The notes beneath the pieces were generated by a model. It had not been told where the DNA came from and did no database searches. It saw nothing but the letters and a program-made list of their open reading frames with translations. From the NCBI RefSeq assembly GCF_032854445.1, contig NC_088302.1, positions 28,060,330 to 28,124,329 of the forward strand: DNA of 64,000 bases. Reading direction: 5' to 3'. The stretch is from Liolophura sinensis (taxonomy: Eukaryota > Mollusca > Polyplacophora > Chitonida > Chitonidae). The position numbers and the translations under genes are program-made. Shown piece by piece: positions 1 to 13,500 of this stretch (positions are counted from its first letter, which is position 1; each line of letters starts with the position of its first letter).

Positions 1-85
1 CCAGTTCTTGTTCAGAATGAATTTGATGATATCATCAAACAGATTCCTAACCATGATCTTGACACAGATGAAGAAATGACCTTAG
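1..85 (+). CDS. LRRK: LRRK exon, COR domain (left-truncated)
   Basis: Reads in frame 1 from the window edge ([14 protein letters not shown]) to a GTAAAT donor at 86, ending in phase 1. The spliced junction gives [11 protein letters not shown], matching the COR consensus in which a helix ending in xxAVxFLHxxG follows an acidic stretch. Confidence 0.8.
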
Positions 86-3000
86 GTAAATCTATAGCAG
101 TTTGCATTTCTGATAACTGCATGAAATTTTTTGGTATGTTCATATTTGTTTTCCCAAATGTAATTCTCATAAGCTAAAATATAGAATGACTACAGCATGG
201 GAAGCAAACGCAGAGCAGTGACAACAGTGTGATGGTTGTCAGATGGTCACATATAGCCAGTGAAGTACGGTACTCTTCATTTACCTCTTATCTCCATAAC
301 TACTGGGCAAATTTCATAAATCTTGTAAATGAACTTACTGGTCACCAAAAGGGGAGTAAATTTAATGAAGCTTCATTCATGGGCCCACTTGTTGGTGCCC
401 TAATTCAGAATTGATGGCATTCACTGCAACTGACTCTTGATCATTTTCCTTAGGTCACCGTTCATTTTTGATTTATTAGTTTTTACAAACAGTAAAATAT
501 TCAATTAACCTGCTAAACCACAAAATTTTGCAAACTGTACATCTGTATGTAGTCTGCGAACCCATCCAGTTATATGATGAGTTTTGGAGATTTGGCTTTT
601 TGGTGAGGACGTTGTGTAGGCTTTTTCCATGTTGTATAGTTCCAGCTGGTAGATTTCTTCATGGGCTTTTTCATTGCTCTACTTGTACATGTGGCCATTA
701 GATTTCTTCACATTCTCTTTCATTGCTTTACTTCAAGCTGTTAGATTTCTTCACAAGCATTTTCATTCCTGCACTTCATGCTGTGAGATTCCTTCAAGAG
801 CTCTTTCATTGCTGTACTTCATGTTGTTAGATTTCGTCACAAGCTGTTTTATTACTCTTCTTGTAGCTGTTAGATCCCTTCAAGAGCTCTTTCTTTGCTG
901 TACTTCATGTTGTTAGATTTCGTCACAAGCTGTTTTATTACTCTTCTTGTAGCTGTTTTTGATTTGTTCACAGATCTTTCATTGCTGCACTTTGTGCTGT
1001 TAGATTTCTTCACAGCTCTTTCTTTCATTGCTGTACTTCATGTTGTTAGATTTCGTCACAAGCTGTTTTATTACTCTGTTTTATCCATTATATTTCTTCA
1101 CAAGCTCTTTTATTGCTGCAGTTCAGACTGTTAGATTTTTTCACAAACCGTTTTATTACTCTCCTTGTATCCATTAGATTTCTTTCTGAGCTCTTTCATT
1201 GCTGCACTTTATGCTGTTAGATTTCTTCACAAACCATTTTATTACTGTCTTTGTATCCTTTAGATTTCTTTATAAGCTCTTTAATTGCTGCACTTTATGC
1301 CATTAGATTTCTTCACCAACTGTTTTATTACTCTCCTTGTACCCCTTAGATTTCTTTCCAAGCTCTTTAATTTGCTGCACTTTATGCCGTTAGATTTCTT
1401 CACAGGCTGTTTTATTACTCTCCTTGTAGCTGTTAGATTTCTCCATGAGCTGGGTGATCTGCTTCACTTCAATGATCAGCTGAAAGGACTGAACAGCTTG
1501 TACTTTCTGGACCCAGTCTGGTTATGTAACCTTCTCTCACAAGTTGTTGTAAGTGAGGTGAGTTCAAATTCTTACCTTCTGCTTTATGACATACAGAACA
1601 CACTGTCACACATTTCTGATTAATAAATAAATTACATACTGTAAATGAATCTTTATTACCTTACATTATACAGTATAGCAGCAATAAATTTCACGTCAGT
1701 GAGTGAATTGGTGCAGCAACATACATGAATTAAGTACATCATTTTGTACCTCTCAGATGGCAAATAAACAATGATTTCCAGTTCATAGTAGTTTTTCCAT
1801 TGTGCCAAAATCTTGATAATTTTTATCACGTGTCAGTAGATTTTCAGATGAAAAATATCTGCATAGTATATAGTGTCATCGACTTTCACAGTATACTGCT
1901 TTTATTAGCGTTAAACTGAATGTGTACCGCAATGATCATATTCTTTCATTGGAGCAATGATTGTTTTGTTTCTGATGAAAATTGTTTTAGAAGCTAAATA
2001 TTGTTCTCTGGAAGTGAAGTTAATATTCAAAATCAGCACAGCAGATTATAGCTTAAAAAATACATGTATGTTAATGAGTTAATGCAGAAAGTATTTAACT
2101 AATTAAATCCCATGCATTGTTTTGCTTTGAAGAAAGCCCAGAAGTACATCCATAATGGCATAATACAGAGAGAGGACATGAAGTATTTGTTTGATGAAAG
2201 CCGATTTCCTCACGTTCACATGGACAAGTACATCCAACTGCTGGAGCGCTTTGAAATTACACTCATGTTGGATGAAGAAAAGTAAGGCTGACGAGCTGTA
2301 TTTTCTCTATGTATCTACAGCTACATGTATGTCTACATGTATGTATACTTGGGCTTTTACGTCGTACTTGAAATTCTTGTGTCATATGACAAACAAGGAG
2401 TCATTAGGTGTGTGTACATGTTTCCCTTGCTCTTATAGCAGGGTGAGTTCATGCCGCCAAAGTGCTGGCGCCACTGAAGTATCATGCCAAGGACACCCGA
2501 CATAACACCCCTTAGTCAGATTATGCTGACACCAGGCCAAATAATCCTCTTTCCTGGTTCTAACTGCTCAGTGCTGAGTAGCAAGGCAGCAACAAGCAGG
2601 CTACCATTCTTTAATTTGACCGGACCCAGGTTTGATCCCCCACCTCCTAGCTGTCTTTGATTTATTTATTTATTTGATTGGCGTTTTACACCATACTCGA
2701 GAATATTTCACTTATACGACGGAGGCCACATTATGGTGGGTGGAAACCGGGCAGAGCCCAGGGGGAAACCCGCAACCATCCGCAGGTTGCTGCAGACCTT
2801 CCCACGTACGGCCGGAGAGGAAGCCAGCATGAGCTGGACTTGAACTCACAGCGACCACATTGGTGATCCTGACTTTGAGGCGGATGCTATAATAATAAGG
2901 CTACCGAGATAATCCATGTATTTTCTAAGAAGCCTTTGGAAGTTCTGCATTTTCGTAAAACACAAAACCGTATAAATACAAATCCCAGCAATACATATGT

Positions 3001-6000
3001 GGCATGGCATGGTATCATTTTGCTTAGTTGAGATAGTCACAATGCAATGTATAACTCTTATGGAACTGATTGCATTAGATTGAGTATTAGGCTATGCAGT
3101 GTTAACTTGGTTTTATTTTTGTGTATTTACAGACTTCTTATACCAAGTAAAGTGTCCCAGGAGAAATTTGGCAGTGTACAACTCTCCCATAATCTCGGTG
3201 AAAAAATCTACCGTTTTTACAAAATGGAGTTCATTCCATCAGGATTCATGAGTCGACTGATTTCCAAAGTCCTGGGTAGCATTCCACGATTCACTGGCCC
3301 TACATGGAGAGTGACGCAAGAGTCAGGCTCAAGGGTCAAAAACTTGGCATCGATGAATAGAGGGTCGTTTCAACAGAGCTTGTGAGTGATTGTTGTGTTG
3401 ATCAATCTTGAGGAGTTACTGATTGATGTGTAATGCTATACTCAACAGTTTTACACTACAGTATGGCTCATTTTTGTGGCTGGGTCGTCTAGGGTATACA
3501 TCCCACCTGGCAAGTTAGTCGAGAACTGTTCAGAGCGTGATGTAAGATGCACCCCATATTGATGGAAGTCAGGGTCTACTGTCTTCAACAAATGTAAACC
3601 ATTCAAATTGCCATACCATTGACTACTTTATTGTTGTCATTTCCCATACAGTGAGAGAGAGAATCTACAAATGGTTATTTTTAAAGGAGAAGAAAACCTA
3701 AAAACATGACCCTATGGGCTGAAAAGAGCACATATTTTTTCTATCTGGTGATGCCTCTTGCATCATTTTACGATTTTTCCTCCTCATGCACGTAAAGCTT
3801 GAAAACGCAAAGCTGACATAAATGGCTGAGTCCAACGCCTCCTCCGTCTTTAACACCCTGTAATTTATGCTGGGGGTGTGTTGCCTCTCAGCCAGTGAGG
3901 GTCGTTAAAACTGCCGGCTTGTTCATGTAAACTCGGAACCCACATCCAACATAATGGTTTCCCGATCGGAAAAACTAACTGTATTGTTCGCTACCTTCTG
4001 GGAAGAAGAGTCTACCAGAATTGTACGAACTGCGCTTTGGTGGTTTCCGACAACAATTCTCCTCCTAACACAGAAGACTTCAGGACAAAATGGAGTTGCC
4101 CACTGCAGGTTTTGGCGCTGACTTTATTTATAATTTATCAACTTGAGGTACATATTAGAATTTTTTATGGCATGCACCTGCGATGAAATGCATACTTTTT
4201 TTCAATGGTATTTGATTTATATCAAAATTTTCTTCAAACAGTTCTTCCTTTAAGAACATTCAAATGTGGGAACATTTCAGCTGCTGTTGATATTATTGGT
4301 TGTTGAACCCATCAAGCAGTTTCTGACACGACAGTTTCTAATTAATTATGATACCAGTTATATTTAAGATTATAAAATGTTTCATTTTAAAAGTCAGTTA
4401 CTGATTATGTTATTGGTAAAAGATGTGTTGATACCTAGCCTCTCATACCTGGATTTTTCTTTTATTATATTATTTTATTATTAAGTGCAGAAATTGTTAC
4501 ATTTATTTCTGCACTTTTTCTAGTTGCAAGAGAAGTGGGAAAGGCTTTCGCCTGAAACATGTAGAACCAATCTATTGGCAAGAGGGCATAAAGGTGTCTC
4601 ATGAAGGAGGGCAGTTCATGGTGGAAGCCATCAAGTGGAGCAGCCAAGACCCAGATCAGAGCAGCCAATCAAACACAGGCATTCTTATCACCGTGCTGTC
4701 TGCCATCGGGGACTTTTCAGCTTTAGGATTTCTGGTGGATGAAATTGATAACCTCATAGAAGATTGGTACAGAGGTACACCTAATTCTTCTGTTCGCCCA
4801 CAGCACTCCTTTAAAAAATAATGAGACGATTTGAACCGTAGGCACACAGCATTTATCTTAAATATTCACATGTGCAGTATATAACATTTTGGCATATGAC
4901 AGATTACAATGGTGAAAGTTGGCTGTGAGTCATTGGGTTTTATCTGACCAATCTAAATGACAGGGTATACAGCTAACTTGATCATTACGATTTTTGAAAA
5001 ACTAACATGCTAGACTAACATGTACATATTTGATGGTAAGCAGCCCTGTTGTTAAACTATTGTCCAGACTGCGTATATGGCTCTTAAGATCAACAGGTCA
5101 TAACCAGATTTCATCACTAGAATTTGTGCATCTTTTTTTTTAAAGAATAACACTGATGTGACATTAATATCGAAAGCCATGTTCACATAGCAGTTTGCTC
5201 TATCAACTCATCAAGTAAATATACAAGCTCTGTGTGGAACAGTTTGTACTGTCTGACTAAAATTGATTGAAAGTCCACAAGTTTCGATATTGTTGCGATT
5301 CCTGAGAGGCATTGTAAAGTTTCCTACACAGTATTTATCCTATCTCATAGGAGACATTCCAGGCTCAAACTATAGATGTATGCCTTGCCTATCTCTCTTT
5401 GACAGGGTTAGAGGAAGGCATACAGTTTGCTCTCTGTCCAGACTGTTGTGGTGACATCTTCGACCTGGCGCAGGTCAATCATTTTTCAGTGGTGACCTGC
5501 GCAGGGGTTTGCCGAACCAACGACAGCATAACCTGCCCTATCACTCACAATAAGATTCCGCTGAAGAAACTAGTTCCAGAACTGATCCTAGCAGATTTGC
5601 CCAGAAGGTTTCTAATCGATGGGAAAGATCTTGAGATAACAGTTGGGAAGGACAGTCTTCTGGGAGAAGGCTCATTTGGATGTGTTTACTCAGGAAGCTA
5701 TAGGGAGGACACTGTAGCTGTGAAAGTGTTCCCCGTAAGTCTGTTTGAGCTAATCAGAGCCCCATCTGATGCTGGACCCGATGTGGCCAGAGAAACATCC
5801 GGCACTTGGCATGGAGAAAACTGTGACAAGATGGACGAAGGTTTAGCTGGAGGAACCAATGACAGTGGGGCAGAAAGTATCATGTCATCATTAGGCTCTT
5901 CCTCCCAGGTGTCCAACCAGTCATATCTCTCCCATGGTTCCTCAAACACGACAGATTTACTGGAATCAAAAGGACTGAAGGTACATGTAATGTTTTTAGC

Positions 6001-7503
6001 TTGCCTGTATAATGTTTAAATAGAAAATAATGTATCTTTATAACATTTGGTGAACTTGCTTATTTCCACCTTAGTTTCTTTTTACCAAAATAGTGGCCAT
6101 GTAGGAAGTCTTAAGCAGGATTTTGCATAGATTGGAGTAAATGAATATTCCTGATAACATGTTCTGTTTGATAATATTACATTTCAAAAGTTTATCAGAA
6201 TTGATTGTTTGATATTTAATGTTGTCACTGTCACAAAACAGTACGTTCATTTTAGCAAATTCTCACACAATTATGACATTTACACACCTTTTTGACATGC
6301 GTTGGGCAATCCCCAAACAACACCAAAAAAAATCAAAGTTCAAGTGAAAGAGGAGAAAAAGTTATTCCTAAATGTGGTCTTCAGTATTTTTTCTGATTTT
6401 TCCTTAAGGAGAAAAGGACACTTGAAAATAATTTTTGTATGGTGTGTATTTGGGACCACCTTTTGGTATTTGTACTCTCTGTTTAATAATGTCATAAATG
6501 AGGGTGTAACACAGGTTTAATAAATTCTTTTGCACTAAAATTTGTTCTTTTTCAGCTACCAAATATATTAAACCTCAATTTGGATCATATTTATATTATT
6601 AATATGTTCATAAATATTATCATAATTTAAGTTAGATGCATATGTGTCAATATAAACAACAAATTTACATTCATATAAATTATTATGCAACAAAGATAAA
6701 TACCAAAAGTTGGTCCCAAATACCCATCATACAAAAATATTTTCAAATACACTTTTCTCTTAAAAAAAAAATCCAAAAAATATTAAAGATCATATATGCA
6801 AATAAGTATTGACACTCATTTTTATGTTTTCTTCTCCTTTAAGGTTCAGAAAAAAAAAGAGTAACTGTTGCTGATATATGTTTTTCTTTTTTTTTTTAGG
6901 TGTATTATTCTCTGAGTGAAATGAGAAAGGAGGTGGCCATGCTGAGTAAGCTGATTCACCCCTGTGTTTTGTCCCTGGTGGGCATCTGCCTGTTCCCCAC
7001 CTGCCTTGTTCTAGAGAGGGCACCCCTGGGCAACCTTAGGGAAGCCATCACAGAGCACATGGACCCATACCTTCATGACAATGTCATCTCCAAGATCAAA
7101 AATAAAGTCTTCCCTTCTGTATTCTCCAGAAAACTGACCTACAAAATTATTTTCCAGGTAAATAGTTGGGTACTATTACTTACCATACTATGCAGATGTA
7201 AATAGTAATATTAATTGTTCCTTTAATAATCTAATAGTATTTGTAAAATAAAAAAAGTAAAATGAAAAAAATCTGTCAATCGCTATCAAGCCCACACGTC
7301 TTTATACATGTATGTTGAACCAAAATTTGTACTGCAAGAAAGATTTTTCTCTGCCCATCCCTTTGTATAATTGTTTGAGGCCAAATAGTCTAAGAGAGAA
7401 TCCCTCCCCACCTCCCAGTTATAGCAACTGCTTGTGTACACAGCTATTCAAGGGAGATAATCTGTCAGCATGATATTCACAGAGGGTTATTTTTCCTACT
7501 GGC

Positions 7504-7536
<33 letters not shown>

Positions 7537-10500
7537 TATGTACATGTAGATACTGGGTTTCTTGAGTATGGTATAAAACACCAATCCAATAAATAAGTAC
7601 AAAAAAGTACATGTAGATGATTGTATGGTATTTGGTAAATCAGAGATCATGATGTGGCCGTAATAACTCAGAAGCCTCTCACCAATGAGTTTGCCGTGAG
7701 TTCAAGTCTTCTTCTTCAGCTGTAAGTGGAAAGGTCTACCAGCAACCTGCAGATGGTTGTGGGTTTTCACCGGGCTCCGCCCGCTTTACTCCCAGCGTAA
7801 TGCTAGCCGCAGTTGTTTAAGTGAAATGTTGTTGAGAACGACGTAAAACACCAGTCAAGTAAATAAATAAATCATGAGGTGGTGCATATAAATATTTAAA
7901 GCCAGTTCATATGGCCCATCATACAGTACTTGAAATAAAGTTTATTAAGCTGTCTCTAGTCTGGCCACACTCTAATTTGTCAGCGCCTCCAAGTTTGTAT
8001 GATTAAATGATTGATTATGCAATTCAACCTGTCTGTTCAGATTACCAAAGCCCTGAACTACCTTCACTCACTAGATGTCATCTATCGGGATCTGAAGCCG
8101 GCAAACGTTCTTGTGTGGTCCATGGACACTGCTGACACTGTCAACATTAAACTGTCTGACTATAGCATCTCTCAGTTCAGCACCCCCCAGGGGCTTGCCG
8201 GTTTCTGTGGCACACCCGGTTACCAGGCCCCAGAAGTCTGTTTTGGTGTGGCTTATGATGACAAGGTGAGAAAACTGAGGATTTGCCATTTGGATAATCA
8301 CCTGAAGTATATATTACATGCACTGCCTTTTACATTTTTTTCTGTGAAGTGTTTACAGTCAGTGAACAATTTGAGCCTCAGTTTGAACATATGTTGTGTA
8401 AAGAGATGCTTATTATAATATAGCTATTATGCTTTTCTTTATTAAAGTTATATAGGTTTTTTCTCAAGATGTTTTTCTCACATGCCAGGCCAAACAGTTG
8501 CACAGCTCCGGTGAAAATAGCTTGGGCCATGTGACATTAAGGTTAATACTACAAATAAATACTTCTTGCTGAGGTCAAAGTTCATGTCTGGCTTGCTAAA
8601 CTTATATCTTAAGACTATACAGGAGGCCTCCGTGGCTCAGTTGGTTAGCGCACTAGCGCAGCGTAATGACCCAGGAGCCTCTCACCAATGCAATTGCTGT
8701 GAGTTCAAGTCCAGCTCATGATGGCTTCCTCTCCTGCCATGTGCGGGAAGGTCTGCCAGCAACCTGCAGATGGTCGTAGGTTTCCCCGGGGTCTGACCGG
8801 TTTCCACCCACCATAATGCTGGCCGTCATTGTATAAGTGAAATATTCTTGAGTACGGGGTAAAACATCTATCAAATAACTAAATAAATTAAGACTATACA
8901 GAGCCAGATACAAAGAAACTTTTCAAAAGCGCTTTCCGTCAGGTGCCTGGAAATGGAATAATTAGATTTTTGAAATCACACCTCACCTTATTTTCATGAA
9001 AAACAAGATTATGCCGCAAGTCAGAATTACATGCTGTACACATGAAGGAAGTGAAGTCAGTATTTGGAACTGCTTTGTTGTCAGGTGGACATCTTCTCCT
9101 TTGGGATTGTGGTGTATGAGATTTTGACAGGTGTTATACCCTATCGGAATGAGCCCGCTAGATGCGTTACTAAAGCTGTGCGAGATGGGGTGAGGCCACG
9201 TTTGCAGGTAAATATATGATGTAGCCATAAACAACACTTGTATAACTCATTATGTATACCAGTTCATGCTGGCTTCCTCTCCAGTCATACGTGGGAAGGT
9301 CTGGCAGCAACCTAGGGATGGTCGTGGGTTTCCCCTGGGCTGTGCCCGGTTTCCACCCACTATAATGCTGGCCGTCGTCGTATAAGTGAAATATTCTTGA
9401 GTACAGCGTAAAACACCAATCAAATAAATAAATAAATCATTATGTATAGGTAGGTATCTGTCATCTTTCTCCCTGGTTCTCTATACTAGAGACCGGTCCA
9501 GATAGCACAGTTGGTAGAGCGTCCCGTAGAGCGTCCGCTTTGGGACTGGTAGATCCAGGATCAATCCTTGATCGAGTCACACCTAAGACTTTAAAAGAGG
9601 AAGTTGTAACTTCCTCGCTTGGCGTTCAGCATGAAGGGGATAGTGCAACGACTGGTTGACCCGCATCAGTATAATGGCTCGGGTGGGGTGGCTTACTTGC
9701 CTTCGGTAAGTCGTCTCAGTGAAGCAGCACTAGATAAAAGAGCGGTGGAAATCCGTCCTGCTACAAGGAGGCACATTACACATACATGCACCCTAAGGAC
9801 TCCTTCGTCGTCATATGACTGAAAAATTGTTGAGTACGACGTTAAACCCCAAGCACTTACTCACTCACTCACTCACTCACTCTATACTAGAGTCATCGTT
9901 CACAGGACTCAGAATCTTGGTGGCTTATGAAGACGTCTTGATAGTATGACTTTGGAACAATTGTTTAGATCCAAATTCTTATAGTATAATTGGCTTAATA
10001 TCTAAGAAGTCTTCCTCATACTGAATTAAAGCATGCAAAATGTTCTTACTCCTGTGAACCAGATGCGAAGACTACATATATTAAACCCTAAAGGTGCAAG
10101 TACCTTGATTATGAAGCTTATTAAAGCCTAAATCTACATGTACTTTGATTATGAAGCCTATTAAAGCCTAAATCTACATGTACTTTGATTATGAAGCCTA
10201 TTAAAGCCTAAAGCTACATGTACAGTGATTATGAAGCCTATTAAAGCCTAAATATACGTGTACTTTGATTATGAAGCCTATTAAAGCCTAAAGCTACATG
10301 TACAGTGATTATGAAGCCCATTAAAGCCTAAAGCTACATGCACCTTGATTGTGAAGCTTATAAAGCCTATTAAATGCTATGTGTATCATGATTATGAAGC
10401 CTATATAATGCCTAATATGACATGTACTTGTTCAGGCTTCAGGTACATGTATTTTATGGGCACAGGTCACAAATGTTCCTGTAGTGATATTTCTGTGGGC

Positions 10501-13500
10501 AAAGATATGCTACATAGATTGGTCGGTTTGCTTTATGGTGCTGGCATAACCTTCAATATAAATCATGTTAAAGATGAAGGAATTTTTAACCACTTTAGCC
10601 ACTAGTTAAGAATTTCTAGCTACTTTCACAAAATTTCTGTGTTCTAGCACCTTAAGGCAATGTGATTTTCCTACAAAATTAGTTTTTGTGAAAGTGGGCC
10701 CTGAAATCTCTACCAATAATATATGTAGCCTTGTTTCTGAGTGAGTGAGTGAGTGTTTGGGGTTTAAAGTCGAACTTAACAATTTTTCAGTCATATGATG
10801 ACGAAGAATCCTTAGACTGCATGAAATGTGCCTCCTTGTTGCAGGACGGATTTCCTCCACTCTTTTATCTAGTGCTGTTTCACTAAGAGGACTTACCGAA
10901 GACAAGTAAGCCCCGAGCCATTACACTGATAAGGGTCAACCAGGCTTTGCACTATCCCCTTCATGCTGAACGCCAAGCGAGGAAGTTACAACTTCCTCTT
11001 TTAAGGTCTTAAGTGTGCCTTGTTTCTGCTGCATATACATGTGTAATATATGAAACGTAGTGTTTTAAAGTGAAGAGAATGAAGATGGCTACAAATGCTG
11101 ACTGTTTTTATCATGTTCAAACAGGCCAAGGACTACAGTTTCGATACAAGAATGCCATTTTTTGAGGCTCTTATGGAGAAGTGCTGGCAGCAGGACCCCA
11201 TGTCTCGACCTAACACAACAGCCATCCTCACTCAGATGAAAGATTCTGCATTTCTCTGTCTGGAAAAAGAAATCCACAAATCAACCGACCAGAAGCATGG
11301 GAGTTTAGACTGCATTTTCCTCTACTGCTCAGAGGTAGGCCAAAATGACATATTTTCACTTGAAATTATCATGCTTCTGGGTGACAGGTGATAATTTTGT
11401 GGCTATCTCAAGGTGCTGGATGCAAAATATTATATCGGGCTTCCCCAAAAATTTTTCTCAATAACCAAATGTATAGGTGAAGAAAGTGCCTGTGAAGGTC
11501 ATTGATGCCCAGAGGTAAAGCATGGTGAGATGTGCACATCTTAATTAGAATGGGCACATTTATATGTAATTGTTTTTTATTTCCAGTAAATATTTTTTTT
11601 GGCTTCATATTGGCATGCATGTATTATATTTATTTATCATTTTACTTTTGACTTTTATCATTTTAATGAATTCAATGGGGAAAAATCTGGAATGTTTTCT
11701 CAGCTATAGATTGTAATGGTATTTTCTTCTGATGCTTTTCCTTCCCTTAAAATGTATATACATACATGTATATGCCACCAATTCCAAATAGAATTTCATC
11801 TAGTCTTCCAATCTCCTTCATGCTCAGTGTTTGTCTCCCCCCTACAGGTGAAGAACTGTGACTTGGCATGGCTGTGGGAGGGTTGGGGGACGTGCAGAAA
11901 ATATCATATTGTGGACGTCAGCCATGGTCAGTATGTGGTGCCGAGTGAACCAGCAGCAGGGCCTCAAGTCACTTGTGCCACCAAGGTCAACGATTACATA
12001 TGGGTTGGTAACAAGGTAGGACGCCATGCTATTTAATGTTTTGTACTTTAATTAATTTTCGCTCTTCTCTCTGTCACCAAACCTGTCTGGCATTCCTGTC
12101 GCCTCATTTTAGCTTTTAAATGAAATTTTCCCCCGTGATATATATGCATGTACATCCCGAAGTCACATGAACACAATCTGGATAAAGACATAGACACGAA
12201 CATAAACCTTTTATTTAAGTTTCATTTGAGTGCATTTTGACGCAGTAATACCTTAATAAAGAGCAAATTTCATAATGAGTGGACGAGGTTACCAAGGTTT
12301 TGTCTGATGGCAGACAGGGAGGTGAAAGGTTGACTGCTCAAGCCTGTAGCGCCCTCTGAGTTGCCATGGCTTTTAGCATTGCAGCCTTTTTGAGTGGAAA
12401 AAAAGGGCAGTATGAGAGTTTGATATGGGCCAAAGCAAAGTTACATGTACACGTAAGTGTTAAAAGATCATTGACCATTAAATGTACTTAACCGTGGTGA
12501 TTCAGCTATAATGTTGCTATCTAATATTGGACAGTTTTAAAATCTTCGGCATGTCCTTAAGAGAACATAATTATTAGTGCATGGAACTAGCTTGTATGGT
12601 AAACATATCTGACATCAGCCTCCAATATTGATTGGCTTTGGTGTGAGTGATGCCTCAGTGTGATGATCAACCAACGAGGGCTCAGCAGGGTATTCAATTT
12701 AATGAGCATATTACATGTATGACAAAAAAAAAACAATTGATGTGTGTAAAATATCAGATTTTACAAATAAAATAAAGTCCACTTTTGTTGTGTGATACCT
12801 GGTAGGAAATATTTATTTTATCTTTCTGCTGATCAAATTAGAATTTATTTTATAGTGGTTTTTATTTCCATCCTTATATTTCAATCATACACTGTTACTG
12901 CCTAATTATAAAGCAAGTCAACAGGCCCATTAACTTGTTGCCACACTTATAATATCTTATATACCACACATATCTAATGTCCACAATGCATGTAATAAAA
13001 TGGACAGCACGTGTAATAGTATTGACTTGGCACGTAATAATATTCACAGAACATGTAGTCATATGCACAGTAATAATGTCATTATGCACAGTAGTAATAA
13101 TATGCACAGTACCAATCCATGCACAACTTGACTGAGAACGTGGTGAGACCAACAGAGCTCATGGACATCCATGTTGGTCAACAGTAAGCCTTAGGTAGAA
13201 CTGTTATGCAAATTACCTACTCTTTTAACTGTTCTTCTTATTTTCTTCAATTCTTTGAAAAAAATTGTCTTTAAATATTTTTCAGTGTATTTTTTTTTAT
13301 CTGTTAAAGCTGATGTCAAGGGGAATGGTCAACTATTACAGATTGTATAGCATTGTTACCAATGTACAGTGTTTCATTCACGCCCTCAGGTAGCCATGTC
13401 CGTCGTACCAGAGGTATTTCATACTTCAGGGTTTCACAGGATACTTTCATTTGAAGGATACCAGCCACTTTTTGTTCTCTCTTATGATCATAAACGTTGC

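Noticed and set aside
674..1429. Small open frames in LRRK intron 1 as genes
   Set aside because: They are translations of the degenerate 43-45 bp array; only the last unit from 1430 is a true exon.
8623..8700. tRNA gene
   Set aside because: The tRNA-like A and B boxes belong to a SINE head; no acceptor stem or full cloverleaf forms. The same holds for the other SINE heads.
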